From positions 31,827 to 95,826 of the forward strand of contig JARLGV010000071.1 in assembly GCA_031292555.1 (NCBI GenBank): a stretch of 64,000 nt of DNA. The letters run 5' to 3'. A program made the translations under genes and the position numbers. The notes beneath the pieces were generated by a model. The model saw only the letters and a program-made list of their open reading frames with translations. It was not told the origin of the DNA and made no database searches. This DNA comes from Fimbriimonas sp. Lineage in GTDB: Bacteria > Armatimonadota > Fimbriimonadia > Fimbriimonadales > Fimbriimonadaceae. Of the stretch, positions 9,911 to 18,975 are shown one piece after another (positions within the stretch are counted from its first letter, which is position 1; every line of letters starts with the position of its first letter).

Positions 9911-10026
9911 GCCACACTTAACATGGACGTCCGAGGGCGGGATAAAGCGCCCAATGATGTCAACCTAATTGTCTACTATACGCACCGTGCCGGGAAATAT
10001 CCGAATCGGCAACAATACTGGGTGAT

Positions 10027-11187
10027 ATGGAACCTAAGCGCAACCTCGGCCCCAACACTCTCCTTCAGCACTTCGGCGAGGAAGACAAGGTTCAGGGCGC
10101 GGTGGTGCCTCCCATATTTCAGAATTCACTCTTTGTGTTCGATACGGTAGAGGATCTCGCCGGGTCGATGACGGCCGATCCAACTACGGCTCCCCATCAC
10201 TACAGCCGGGTCGGCAACCCTTCCCTGGAAATCGTCGAGAAGAAGTTGGCGATGATGGAAGGCACCGAATGCTGCAAACTCCTTGGAAGCGGTCAGGCGG
10301 CTCTGACCGTCGCCATCATGAGTTGCGTTCAGCAGGGCGATCACGTGGTCTGTGTCGATACCGCCTACGGCCCTGTGAGGTCGCTCCTTTCGGACTACCT
10401 TGTACGATTCGGCGTGAGTCACACGTTCGTGGACGGGCGCGAAGTTGCGGAGATTGAGTCGGCGATCCGGCCCAACACCAAGGTGATCTACTTGGAGACC
10501 CCGAGCAGCCTTGTGTTCCGATTTCAGGACTTGGAAGCTGTCGCAAAGCTGGCACGGACCAAGGAGATTGCGACGATCTGCGACAATACCTATGCCACTC
10601 CGCTCTTCATGAAGCCGCACTCGCATGGCATCGACATCGTCTGCCATAGTGCCACCAAGTACTTAGGCGGGCATAGCGATCTGACAGCCGGCGCCATCTG
10701 CACGTCCAAGGAGCGAATGGATCGAATCATCAGGCAAGAGATCAACCTGCTCGGCAATATTCTGCATCCATTCCAGGCTTGGCTCCTGCACCGAGGCATG
10801 CGCACCCTGAGCGTACGGTTGGCGCGACACCAAGAGACTGCAAATGCAGTGGCACGATGGCTCGACGGACGCAACGAAGCGGATGTGGTCCACTATGTCG
10901 GCCTTGATGCCTTCTCCCAGCGGAGTCTCTATCAGAAATACATGACGGGCGCCGGTGGGCTTCTCTCTTTCGAGCCGGTCTGTCAAGACCCGGAGGAGGT
11001 CAGAGCATTCGTCAATCGCCTGAAGATATTCCAGCGAGGAGTTAGCTGGGGCGGATTTGAGAGCCTTGCCATCGCGATGCCCATTCAGCCTCTTGGCTAT
11101 TCGGAATCACGCATGCTTGTACGGCTCTTTTGCGGTCTGGAAGACGCTCTCGACCTCATTGCCGATTTGGAGCAGGCCTTCCGGTAG
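10027..11187 (+). CDS. trans-sulfuration PLP enzyme (cystathionine beta-lyase / gamma-synthase / methionine gamma-lyase family)
   Basis: A 386-residue Cys/Met-metabolism PLP-dependent enzyme of fold type I. The PLP lysine lies in HSATKYLGGHSD. The cofactor-stacking and phosphate-binding segments are seen around LGSGQAAL, YLETPSS and CDNTYATP. The extreme C-terminus has the substrate-carboxylate segment ending in VRLFCGLED. Members make or break C-S bonds in cysteine, methionine and cystathionine metabolism; the sequence alone does not separate lyase from synthase. It diverges from recG across about 116 bp and converges with the amidase gene, six bases away. Confidence 0.88.
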   Translation: MEPKRNLGPNTLLQHFGEEDKVQGAVVPPIFQNSLFVFDTVEDLAGSMTADPTTAPHHYSRVGNPSLEIVEKKLAMMEGTECCKLLGSGQAALTVAIMSCVQQGDHVVCVDTAYGPVRSLLSDYLVRFGVSHTFVDGREVAEIESAIRPNTKVIYLETPSSLVFRFQDLEAVAKLARTKEIATICDNTYATPLFMKPHSHGIDIVCHSATKYLGGHSDLTAGAICTSKERMDRIIRQEINLLGNILHPFQAWLLHRGMRTLSVRLARHQETANAVARWLDGRNEADVVHYVGLDAFSQRSLYQKYMTGAGGLLSFEPVCQDPEEVRAFVNRLKIFQRGVSWGGFESLAIAMPIQPLGYSESRMLVRLFCGLEDALDLIADLEQAFR

Positions 11188-11193
11188 CCAGAG

Positions 11194-11877
11194 CTACTTC
11201 TTCGTGTTCTTGTTCTGCCCGAAGTACATCGGGAGGCCCAGGTACTTCAGGCGTCCCCACGGGAAGTTGGCCGGATCGATCTTGCGGCCAGGAGGAATGG
11301 CAATGAACTCGTGGCTCACGATCTGCTTGATCGGGAACCGCCGCTTCATTTCCGCAATGACTCCGCATAACGCCTGCAGTTGCGGCTCTGGGTAGCCATC
11401 CTTGCCGTCGTCTAGGTTCACGAGTTCGATGCCGATCGAATATTGGTTGACCGAAGGACGTCCCGCCACGTCCGCGCTGACTCCGGCGTGCCATGCCCGG
11501 TCGAAGGTCGAGAGGTTCTGAACGATCGAACCGTCTTTACCGATCGTGAAGTGGGCGCTCACTGGATTCGGATTCGTTCGCTGGAAGACCTCCGTAGTCT
11601 TCTCAAGCGAAGCGATCGCGGTGGAATGCACGACGATGGTGTCGACCACGGTTCCCTTCTTTCGCGAGTCGCAGTTGGGCGATTGAATCCAGATCAGCTT
11701 CAAATAACCGGGATCCTTCCAGTTCGTTGCCGAAGGCATCGGAGTGCGGGGGTCGGGCACAAACGGCACGATCACCCCGGGCTTCTCCGCCTGAACTAGT
11801 TCGAACGACGCCACCGGAAGCGATGGAACCCCCACGACCGCTGACCGGACGGCAAGGAAGACGAGACTTGGAACCAT
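11194..11877 (-). CDS. N-acetylmuramoyl-L-alanine amidase (Amidase_2 family)
   Basis: A 227-residue protein with an N-terminal export signal and the zinc amidase fold. The first Zn histidine lies in IVVHSTA, the second region in AWHAGVS, and SIGIELVN is the conserved core strand. SHEFIAIPPGRKIDP carries the last His with the K and D seen in AmpD-like enzymes. It would cleave the bond between MurNAc and the L-Ala of the stem peptide in the cell envelope. It lies 3.6 kb from a MurNAc kinase and MurQ pair, and all three would fit turnover of the cell's own wall, although they are not in one operon. Confidence 0.9.
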   Translation of the reverse strand: MVPSLVFLAVRSAVVGVPSLPVASFELVQAEKPGVIVPFVPDPRTPMPSATNWKDPGYLKLIWIQSPNCDSRKKGTVVDTIVVHSTAIASLEKTTEVFQRTNPNPVSAHFTIGKDGSIVQNLSTFDRAWHAGVSADVAGRPSVNQYSIGIELVNLDDGKDGYPEPQLQALCGVIAEMKRRFPIKQIVSHEFIAIPPGRKIDPANFPWGRLKYLGLPMYFGQNKNTKK

Positions 11878-11958
11878 TCGATTCTTTTACCTCAGCCCCT
11901 GCTCAAAATACGGGGCGCCTGAAGGAACCGTGGCTAATGCGCTAGAGTATGGGATTCT

Positions 11959-13476
11959 ATGCGTCGAATTCTCGTTGGCTTCGCATGCCTGACGTCAGTC
12001 GCTTCGGCAACCGTCCACTACAAACTGATACCCGAGCCGGAGGCCCGATCGATCGTCGTTTCGATCACGGTCGATCATCCGCACCAGTTCGAAACGTTCC
12101 GGATCCCTGGCTGGAGTCCTGGATACTATCAGATGGCAAGCTACGAGAAGAAGGTCTCCGACGTCCGGGCGGCAGACAGCCAAGGTAACGGGTTGAAGGT
12201 CGATAACAGTGACATCCGCTCTTGGAGAGTGGCCAGTAACGGAGCCAGCGAAGAGACGCTAAGCTATCGCGTGCTTGGCGACGATCCCGGTCTCGGTTTC
12301 TTCGCCGTCAACGTGCAGTCGGACAAGGCCTTTATGAACGGGGCCGCCGCGTTCATGTATGTCGATGGACGGACCACTGAAGACGTCGACTTGACGATCA
12401 AGAATCGGGATGGCTGGGACGTAGCGACCCCGATGACGCCCGGCGCAAACGGCAGATTCACGGCGGGCGGATATGACGAATTTATCGACCACCCCATCCA
12501 ATTGGGTGAGTTCAAGCGAAGAACCTTTACGCTCTCGGGCATCCCGTTCGAGGTCGACTTTGTCGCTCCGGAGAATCAGGTTCGCTGCAATATGGACGCC
12601 GAAACGGAGCGGCTGAAGGCGGTCAGCGCACCTGCCTTGAAGCTGTTTCACGACGCCGGGTTCAAAAAGTACTACTACATTATCCACCTCGAGGTGGGCA
12701 ATTTCTCGGGCGGCCTCGAGCATCGCGCGTGCAACGTCCAGGCGGTAGCCAATAGCGGCGAACTGCATCTCGATGACCTTGCCGCTCACGAGTATTTCCA
12801 TGCCTGGAACGTGAAGCAGATCCGGCCCAAAGTTCTCGGGCCGTTCGACTACACCCAGCCTCAACGAACTGGAAACCTGTGGTTTTCGGAAGGTGTCACC
12901 GATTACTATGCCAAGCTCCACACCTTCCAATCCGGTCTTCGAACCGAGGCATGGCTTCAAAACGAGATTGCGGACCAGATCAGACAGCTCCAAAGCGGGC
13001 AGACCAGGAAGATCAAGACGGTCGAAGAAGCTTCGAGAAACTGCTGGGAGCAAGACGGATTCGGATTTGGCGACCTCAGTTTCTACACAAAGGGTTTGCT
13101 CGCCGGCTTCCTTCTCGACTCCGCGATCATTGACGCAACGAACGGCACAAAGACCCTTGACGACGTGATGCGTACCCTTTTCCAGCGTTGCCGTTTGCCC
13201 AAGCCTGGTTTCGACGAGGATGAGCTTCGCACCACCATAAACGAGGTCGCCGGAAAGGACCTTTCCGGTTTGTACAACAAGATCGTTCGGTCCACTGACG
13301 AGATGCCCTATTCGATCGTCTCGAAGATCGGGATGAAAGTGGGCGTCCCCTCCCAGGAGAGGCAAAGCCCATCTGCCAACGTAGCGGAATACGTCGTCGA
13401 GACAGATCCCGCCGCATCGCCCCATGCAAAAGCACTCTATAGCGTGTGGTTACATCGTTTGAACGGCGTCGAATAG
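11959..13476 (+). CDS. M61-family aminopeptidase-like metallopeptidase, short C-terminus
   Basis: A 505-residue secreted peptidase with signal peptide MRRILVGFACLTSVASA. The M61 zinc motif is HEYFHAWN within LAAHEYFHAWNVKQIRP, and the glutamate ligand segment is WFSEGVTDYY. M61 glycyl aminopeptidases usually carry a PDZ domain of roughly 90 residues after the catalytic part. Here the chain stops shortly after the catalytic domain (ETDPAASPHAKAL near the end), and the 3' end overlaps the convergent membrane-protein gene by 27 bp. The PDZ domain therefore appears lost or cut off. The gene is divergent from the amidase gene across 81 bp. Confidence 0.85.
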   Translation: MRRILVGFACLTSVASATVHYKLIPEPEARSIVVSITVDHPHQFETFRIPGWSPGYYQMASYEKKVSDVRAADSQGNGLKVDNSDIRSWRVASNGASEETLSYRVLGDDPGLGFFAVNVQSDKAFMNGAAAFMYVDGRTTEDVDLTIKNRDGWDVATPMTPGANGRFTAGGYDEFIDHPIQLGEFKRRTFTLSGIPFEVDFVAPENQVRCNMDAETERLKAVSAPALKLFHDAGFKKYYYIIHLEVGNFSGGLEHRACNVQAVANSGELHLDDLAAHEYFHAWNVKQIRPKVLGPFDYTQPQRTGNLWFSEGVTDYYAKLHTFQSGLRTEAWLQNEIADQIRQLQSGQTRKIKTVEEASRNCWEQDGFGFGDLSFYTKGLLAGFLLDSAIIDATNGTKTLDDVMRTLFQRCRLPKPGFDEDELRTTINEVAGKDLSGLYNKIVRSTDEMPYSIVSKIGMKVGVPSQERQSPSANVAEYVVETDPAASPHAKALYSVWLHRLNGVE

Positions 13477-15210
13477 CAGAGAGGATGCCGCGCCTACGCC
13501 AAGCGTGAGCGCACCATAAAGAAAGATCGGGTGAAGCAACCCAAAGCATGCAGCGACGGGCACAGCCAGCGGCAGCGCTCGACGCCGCAGGTCCAGTTCG
13601 AGGAGGTTGTGAATCTGGCGAAAGAAGAACCGGTAGCCAAATAACGCAATTCCTCCTGCGATTGGCAAAGCAATCTGCAGACTGCCCGATATCGCGAACT
13701 CGACATAGCTGTAAAGGTTCAGGCCCGCTCGGTCACGACCATCCAGCAGTAGCCCGACTGGAGACCAGACAAAGCCGGTTTGCCACAGATGCCAAACCGC
13801 GGGGGGCCAAAGGGAAACTGGAAGCAACATCCACCATCGGAAGAACCTCTCCCCAATCATCCATGCCGCAAAGGGAAAGAACAAACATGCACCGGCTTCG
13901 GCGGACCACCAGCTCCACCCGGAAATCCCCAGCAGCCAGACGATCGCGCAAACTGTGCGGCCAAGCCAACGCCAACCTGGCCCGCAATTCTGGAGGAACG
14001 AAACGGACCCTACGAGGTAGCCGAACAGAGCGGCCAGACCAACCGGCGACACGCTCCATACTCTTCCCCCGAAGATCGGACTCATCAAACCCCATACCGG
14101 ATTACATGCGGCGAGGACAACAATGCCAAACAGGCACAAAAAGGCTAGAGGGTGCGCCCTTGGCGCCACTCGCCTTTGCCATTCTCCCAGTCCAAATTGA
14201 ATGGGCAGGGCAGCAAGAAACGACAGGAAGAGCCAGACTTGCCATTCACCAAAACCGAGTGCGCGCGCCAGGACTCCAGCTGCCGCCACCACGGCAGGAG
14301 ACAACACGATCAGGCCAAACAGATGCGGGAGTAATCGACTCGTTCTCTCGTTGGAAACGACGACGGCCCCCCAAATCACAATCATGGCCACAAGAAACAT
14401 CCAAACAAACTGGAATAGGAAACCAGCTCCATGTCCAAGCTCAAGAAAGCGGTTCGCGCCGGGCCAAGAATGTGAATCCGCACGGGTCCACGGAAATCGC
14501 TCCGGTCGCACAACAAGTTCCACTGCTTGGGTCGCCGGGATGAGGCCGGGCACCGGCCAGTTAGGCAGGTTTGGGACGTATGCTGAATTGTAGTCCGCTC
14601 GACGCGGACCTCCATCGCTTGGCCACCGGTTCCCTCGGAGCCAGAACCTGGTCCACGGGACATCTGCGCGCGGCGGATATTCGACGACCAAAACGCGTCC
14701 GGTCGTTGCAGATTCGATCTTCCTAACCTCGTCCCAGTTGGGCGCCTCCGCAACCATCAAGCTCGACGCCGGCCATGCTTCATCCATCCAATACGGCTTC
14801 ACTTTGGGCGAGTCCGCGTTCAGAGCAAGGACCAGTGCGTTGTTGCTGGCGCCTCCCTTGGAGTTCAGCAAGAGGTCGGTGTGGACATCCCCGAGAACGG
14901 ATTTACGCACTTCGAAGAATCCACGGCGCTTCATTTCACCAAAGCCGGTTGTTTGAAAGAAGGCAGTATTGCCTACCCAATTGGCGCCGGTCGCAAGCGA
15001 CAACAACCTTCCTCCCTGGCTGGGGTCCAGCATTGGCGGCCAAAGAATCCATGTGGGGTGCCAATATGTTGCCGGATCGACTGGCGGGCCCGCTAGCGCA
15101 GGCTGCATCAGTACAAGGACGCTATTGGAATGACTTGCACGTACGCTTGCTTGGCCAGTGCAGAAGACGCCCAGAATTAGGATCGCGCAAGGAGCAAGCG
15201 GTCTTTTCAT
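13450..15210 (-). CDS. polytopic membrane protein of unknown function
   Basis: I do not recognise a family. From the ATG at 15210 the product is about 586 residues. It has a signal-like N-terminus (MKRPLAPCAILILGVF...ASVRA), a soluble extracytoplasmic region of about 230 residues rich in Trp and Pro, then roughly eight or nine hydrophobic helices to the end. The start at 15210 is preferred because a cleavable signal follows directly; the same frame runs 36 codons further upstream (to 15318) without signal character. This layout (large outside domain plus membrane bundle) resembles ABC-transporter-associated permease subunits, but no motif supports that. The 3' end overlaps the M61 gene. Confidence 0.7.
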   Translation of the reverse strand: MKRPLAPCAILILGVFCTGQASVRASHSNSVLVLMQPALAGPPVDPATYWHPTWILWPPMLDPSQGGRLLSLATGANWVGNTAFFQTTGFGEMKRRGFFEVRKSVLGDVHTDLLLNSKGGASNNALVLALNADSPKVKPYWMDEAWPASSLMVAEAPNWDEVRKIESATTGRVLVVEYPPRADVPWTRFWLRGNRWPSDGGPRRADYNSAYVPNLPNWPVPGLIPATQAVELVVRPERFPWTRADSHSWPGANRFLELGHGAGFLFQFVWMFLVAMIVIWGAVVVSNERTSRLLPHLFGLIVLSPAVVAAAGVLARALGFGEWQVWLFLSFLAALPIQFGLGEWQRRVAPRAHPLAFLCLFGIVVLAACNPVWGLMSPIFGGRVWSVSPVGLAALFGYLVGSVSFLQNCGPGWRWLGRTVCAIVWLLGISGWSWWSAEAGACLFFPFAAWMIGERFFRWWMLLPVSLWPPAVWHLWQTGFVWSPVGLLLDGRDRAGLNLYSYVEFAISGSLQIALPIAGGIALFGYRFFFRQIHNLLELDLRRRALPLAVPVAACFGLLHPIFLYGALTLGVGAASSLLFDAVQTM

Positions 15211-15356
15211 GGTCCAAAATCGGGCGTGAGCGAAAGTAAACAACGACAGCCAATCGACATCCGCCATGATTGGCCCGGAACACTGCTTGCCCTCAGGATA
15301 CGGAATTTGGTTCACCAACGTTTGCGAAATGTGGAAAGCCGACGTTCTTCGTTTGT

Positions 15357-15385
15357 TTGACGCACTCAGATATTGGAGTTATATA
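15357..15385 (+). promoter_or_regulatory. sigma70-type promoter of the MurNAc kinase-murQ operon
   Basis: TTGACG at 15357-15362 and TATATA at 15380-15385 are separated by exactly 17 bp. Transcription would begin near 15392, about 70 bp before the kinase start. It is the most convincing promoter I can see in the window. Confidence 0.7.
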
Positions 15386-15464
15386 AGGATTCGGCACGGT
15401 CGCTACGTGTCCAGGCGCCAAGAAGGTAAATTGTCCGTTGGCCCGCCATCTTGGGCATCACTCG

Positions 15465-16358
15465 ATGAGCATCTACGTAGGATTAGATTGTGGAGGATCT
15501 TCGAGCCGCGTCTTGGCGGTCGACGATCTGGGCAATGTCCGATTTCAGGGGCAGTCCGGTGCAGCAAATCTCGTGTCTACTCCCGAGGCACGCCTCAGGA
15601 GAAACTTGCAGCACGCAACGAGAGGGTGCGAGCCTGCACATTATGTATGCGGCTGCTTTGCGGGCTTAGTAAGCGATGAAACGCGAGAGAAGGGCGAGGA
15701 GATCCTCCGACAGATGTTTCCAGGATCGTGCGTCCGAGCCGAACCGGATTACACCGCGGCTTTCTATTCCTCGCCAAACGACACCGACGTTTGCGTCATC
15801 GCTGGTACCGGTTCGCTCGTTTGCTCTCGGGGCGAACGCGGCATGAACAAGACGGGAGGACGCGGCTACATCCTTGGAGACTACGGGTCAGGATTCCACT
15901 ACGGACGAGATGCCCTTGTTCATTTCCTGGACCATCCGGTTGATGCTTCGCCGACGCTTCGTCAAGCCGTAATCGACCTATTTGGCACCGACCACGAGGG
16001 CGCCATCGTTTCGACGGTCTATACTTCTGGTCCACCCCAGGTACTTGCTCGTTTGGCCAGGGCCCTCGGTCAAGACGCCAGAGAAGGTAGAAGATATGCG
16101 CTGGAAAGCATCGAGCGCAACCAGACCGCCCTTGCCGGCGTGGTTTACGAACACGTGAAACGATATCTTCGACCCTCGAATACGCTTTCGATCAGCCTCG
16201 CGGGAGGAGTTTGGAAGGCGTCGCCTATTTTTAAGGAGCACTTCCAAGCTTTGCTTGCCGCTCGTTTCCCCGATCACCTTCTGATCGTAAATCGTCTCAC
16301 AAAACCTCCGCTTTACGGTGCGGTTGAGTTAGCAAAGGAGCTAAGTCTTGGCAACTGA
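15465..16358 (+). CDS. BadF/BadG/BcrA/BcrD-type sugar kinase, probable MurNAc/GlcNAc kinase
   Basis: A kinase of about 297 residues in the ASKHA fold. The phosphate-1 loop is GLDCGGSSSRVLAVD, the phosphate-2 segment is IAGTGSLVCSR, and the adenosine motif is SLAGGVW. Members of this family include GlcNAc kinase and the MurK enzyme that phosphorylates MurNAc and GlcNAc. It is translationally linked to murQ (overlap of 11 bases), so MurNAc is the likely substrate: MurK makes MurNAc-6-P and MurQ uses it. The ATG at 15465 is preferred over the TTG at 15438 because the conserved strand begins right after it. Confidence 0.8.
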   Translation: MSIYVGLDCGGSSSRVLAVDDLGNVRFQGQSGAANLVSTPEARLRRNLQHATRGCEPAHYVCGCFAGLVSDETREKGEEILRQMFPGSCVRAEPDYTAAFYSSPNDTDVCVIAGTGSLVCSRGERGMNKTGGRGYILGDYGSGFHYGRDALVHFLDHPVDASPTLRQAVIDLFGTDHEGAIVSTVYTSGPPQVLARLARALGQDAREGRRYALESIERNQTALAGVVYEHVKRYLRPSNTLSISLAGGVWKASPIFKEHFQALLAARFPDHLLIVNRLTKPPLYGAVELAKELSLGN

Positions 16359-17178
16359 ATCCAGAAATCCCCGTTCACTCGGTCTCGACAAGATGTCGGC
16401 GATCGATATTGTCCACCTGATGAATGACGAGGAATCCGCTGTCCTAAGGGCCCTTCATGCGGCGGAAGCACCGCTTGCCTTTGCTGGCGAGAAGGCAGCT
16501 GAGGCGTTTCAGGCGGGAGGCCGAATTATCTATGTGGGTGCCGGCACAAGTGGCCGTATCGCTACCGCCGATGCCGCCGAAATGCCTCCAACATTTGGCA
16601 TCGAAAGCAATCGCTTTGTAGCCCTCATCGCCGGCGGGACTACTGCGAAAGATCGTTCTGTCGAAGACGCCGAGGACGACCGCCACGCCAGCATCGCGGC
16701 GCTGAACGAAATGAGGTTAAGCCGGAAGGATATCGTGATCGGTATTGCGGCAAGCGGCAGCACTCCGTTCGTCGTTTCCGCCGTCCACCATGCCCAACAG
16801 AAAGGCGTTTGGACTTGCGGAATCGCCAACAATAGGGGAGCACCTTTGCTCCAAATCGCCGACCACGCGATTCTCCTTGATACCGGTCCCGAGGTCCTCA
16901 CCGGCTCGACGAGGCTAAAGGCGGGCACCGCCCAGAAACTGGCCCTCAACCGAATCAGCACCGTGGCAATGGTCCTTAGCGGCAAGGTCATCGAAAACCT
17001 GATGGTCGATGTCAAAGCAAAGAACCAAAAGCTCAAGGATCGATGTGCCCGCATCGTATGCGAATTGACGCCGGTGACCAAGGACGAAGCCTTGGAACTG
17101 CTCGAGGCCAACCATTGGAGCATTCGAGAAGTCATTTCGGTAGTGCGTGAAGCAGAACTGTCGCGGGCAGTCGGGTAG
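16348..17178 (+). CDS. murQ: N-acetylmuramic acid 6-phosphate etherase MurQ
   Basis: A 276-residue SIS-domain etherase that cleaves the D-lactyl ether of MurNAc-6-phosphate to give GlcNAc-6-phosphate and D-lactate. The signature GAGTSGRIATADAAEMPPTFG is present, with the catalytic Glu in it. Further family blocks are IAASGSTPFV and TGPEVLTGSTRLKAGTAQK. The start is a TTG at 16348, supported by AAAGGAG at 16335-16340 with a 7-nt spacer; it lies inside the kinase gene, so the two are coupled. The protein is slightly shorter than the roughly 300 residues usual for MurQ, lacking some of the C-terminal helices. Confidence 0.95.
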   Translation: MATESRNPRSLGLDKMSAIDIVHLMNDEESAVLRALHAAEAPLAFAGEKAAEAFQAGGRIIYVGAGTSGRIATADAAEMPPTFGIESNRFVALIAGGTTAKDRSVEDAEDDRHASIAALNEMRLSRKDIVIGIAASGSTPFVVSAVHHAQQKGVWTCGIANNRGAPLLQIADHAILLDTGPEVLTGSTRLKAGTAQKLALNRISTVAMVLSGKVIENLMVDVKAKNQKLKDRCARIVCELTPVTKDEALELLEANHWSIREVISVVREAELSRAVG

Positions 17179-17232
17179 CGCGGTCAAGCAGGCCTCCCAC
17201 TAAGGGCGAAACGATCGTAAAGATCCTCGAAG

Positions 17233-17253
17233 GACCGCCTCCCAATGGCGGTC
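17233..17253. repeat. 7-bp hairpin between murQ and the next gene
   Basis: GACCGCC (17233-17239) and GGCGGTC (17247-17253) form a perfect 7-bp stem with a 7-nt loop. It ends 19 nt before the next start and lacks a T tract. It could be a weak terminator for murQ or a 5' leader structure. Confidence 0.4.
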
Positions 17254-17272
17254 TGGGCCGTAGAATGGATCG

Positions 17273-17974
17273 ATGATGCGCGTTCGAACCGTTTTCCTAT
17301 GTTTGCTGGCAGCTGCCGGCGCGATGGCGTCCGCCCAGGGAATGCCGCCCGGCTTCAAGATGCCGAGCATGCGATATAACCCGGCCCTGCTCATGAACCC
17401 AGATGTGCAAAAGGACATGCACCTGAGTAAGGATGTCAGCGGCAAGGTCATGCAGGTCATGATGGAAGAAGGCATGAAGATGGCTCCTGCCCTGCTTGGC
17501 GCAATGGGCGGCAAGAAGCAGTCACCGGCTGAGCAACAGAAGATGATGACAGGCATGATGGACGCTTTTAATGCAATGCAGAAGCGCACAATTGCCTATT
17601 TGACGCCTCCTCAGCGTCAGCGTCTTCACGAAATCACATTGCAGTCGACCGGCGCTTCTGCTCTGCTCGACCCAATGAATTCTCGCGAAGTTGGTTTGAC
17701 ATCTGCCCAGTCCACAAAGCTGGCTTTCTCGATAAGTCAAATCAACCGGCGACATGCCGCTGAACTTGGATCTCCCATGCAAGGGGGATCAAGCAATATG
17801 GCCGCCTACGGCGCCAAAGCGGGAGCCTTGGCGAAGAAGACGAAGTTTGAGACCGATGCAGTGCTCGACAAACTCCTGGCGCCGGCACAGAAGGCCAAGT
17901 GGCTTCATATGCAAGGCCGTCACCTGGATCTCAAGGGCGCCGCAGGAATGGGTGGCATGTTCGGGGGCCTCTAG
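17273..17974 (+). CDS. secreted Met-rich protein, distant LTxxQ/Spy-like features
   Basis: A 233-residue exported protein with signal peptide (hydrophobic core FLCLLAAAGAMASAQ). The mature part is rich in Met and Lys and predicted to be mostly helical. Two segments, LTPPQRQRLHEI and LTSAQSTKLAFS, resemble the LTxxQ motif of Spy/CpxP-type periplasmic chaperones, spaced about 35 residues apart. That resemblance is only at motif level. The end is Gly/Met-rich (GMGGMFGGL). It converges with a PhyH gene. Confidence 0.7.
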   Translation: MMRVRTVFLCLLAAAGAMASAQGMPPGFKMPSMRYNPALLMNPDVQKDMHLSKDVSGKVMQVMMEEGMKMAPALLGAMGGKKQSPAEQQKMMTGMMDAFNAMQKRTIAYLTPPQRQRLHEITLQSTGASALLDPMNSREVGLTSAQSTKLAFSISQINRRHAAELGSPMQGGSSNMAAYGAKAGALAKKTKFETDAVLDKLLAPAQKAKWLHMQGRHLDLKGAAGMGGMFGGL

Positions 17975-18026
17975 AGCCTGATAAACGTCTGGCAGACGGG
18001 CTACGAGTCCAATCGCCCGTCAGGCT
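17975..18026. terminator. nested inverted repeats between convergent genes
   Basis: AGCCTGA (17975-17981) pairs with TCAGGCT (18020-18026), and inside it GACGGGC (17995-18001) pairs with GCCCGTC (18015-18021). The two pairings share two bases, so they are alternative or stacked. The place, between two convergent genes, fits a bidirectional terminator, although no T tract is seen. Confidence 0.45.
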
Positions 18027-18037
18027 AGCGACACCGT

Positions 18038-18856
18038 CTACGACCGCTTCCAGATCAGCGGATTGACGGTGTCGTCGCATAGGACGTCTCCGACCTCTAG
18101 CGATTCGAAATACTCCTTGGGAAGAACGTTCCGAACTCCGTTGAACGTCGCGCCGTCGGGCATGTAGGCGCATGTCATCGCTCTTCGGGGCCGGTTCGTG
18201 ATGTTAGCCCCCGCTCCATGCGCCGTGAGACCGTTGTGAAACACGGCCGAACCAGCCGGACAGGGACATATGGCTGGAGCAATCTCAAGCCACTCGGGAT
18301 AAATCTTGAAGAGCGACCCAAAGTTCTCGCCGATACCGGCATTTTCGAACCGAGCCGACTTGTGACTGCCTGGAATGTAGGCCAGACAGCCGTTCGAAAG
18401 CGTCGCGTCATCCAAAGCGACCCAGAGCGAGATCGCGTCTCTCGACGAAAAGGACCAATACGGATTATCCAAGTGCCAGCCGGTCGGATTACCGTAAGCC
18501 GGCTTAATGAGCGCCTGGTCATGCCAAATGCGGATGCCGTCTACTCCGGCAAGCGCCGCGGCAACCATACCTAATCGGGGATCGAACATGAGATCGCGCA
18601 TCCCGCTATGGGTGTCGGCCAACTTGATGCACTGCGTAAAGACCTGAGCGTAGTACGCGTCTTCTTGCGACTGATTGTGGAGTCCAGCCGACGAGTTGGC
18701 CAGCCGTTGGGCAACGGCCTCGTCAGTTGCCTCTCGCCACTTGGCAAGTTCGCCTTCGTCGAGAAAGCCCTCGATTACCAAGAAGCCGTTCGCCTGATAG
18801 GACTGCATCTGCTCGTCGCTGAGGAGGTTTCGCATTCGAGCATTGTAGCCGGTCAA
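18038..18856 (-). CDS. phytanoyl-CoA dioxygenase (PhyH) family oxygenase
   Basis: A second PhyH-type Fe(II)/2-oxoglutarate oxygenase, about 272 residues. H-x-D is in GWHLDNPYW, the distal His in NGLTAHGAG followed by N-R-P-R-R for 2-oxoglutarate, and CLAYIPGSHKS is the usual core strand. I place the start at the TTG at 18856 because GGAGGG (complement of 18861-18866) lies 4 nt upstream; ATGs at 18835 and 18892 are alternatives without ribosome sites. It shares little with the PhyH protein at the left end beyond the family motifs. Substrate unknown. Confidence 0.85.
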   Translation of the reverse strand: MTGYNARMRNLLSDEQMQSYQANGFLVIEGFLDEGELAKWREATDEAVAQRLANSSAGLHNQSQEDAYYAQVFTQCIKLADTHSGMRDLMFDPRLGMVAAALAGVDGIRIWHDQALIKPAYGNPTGWHLDNPYWSFSSRDAISLWVALDDATLSNGCLAYIPGSHKSARFENAGIGENFGSLFKIYPEWLEIAPAICPCPAGSAVFHNGLTAHGAGANITNRPRRAMTCAYMPDGATFNGVRNVLPKEYFESLEVGDVLCDDTVNPLIWKRS

Positions 18857-18975
18857 CCTGCCCTCCGTCATGAGAAGCATGAATTTCGGCATTTGGGGCC
18901 TGCAAGTACAAGATACTTGATACGCGAGGGGGAGATCGCGAGGATTCGTTTCTTACACCGAGGGCTTAATCAGAC

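Noticed and set aside
9911..10026. Promoters between recG and the PLP enzyme
   Set aside because: TTGACA (minus, 9957-9962) and TATAGT-like boxes are present but not at a 16-18 bp spacing, so I do not call them.
12259..13425. A 388-codon minus-strand frame inside the M61 gene
   Set aside because: It is antisense to a protein with a complete zinc motif and signal peptide; composition is Val/Arg/Asp-rich without family pattern.
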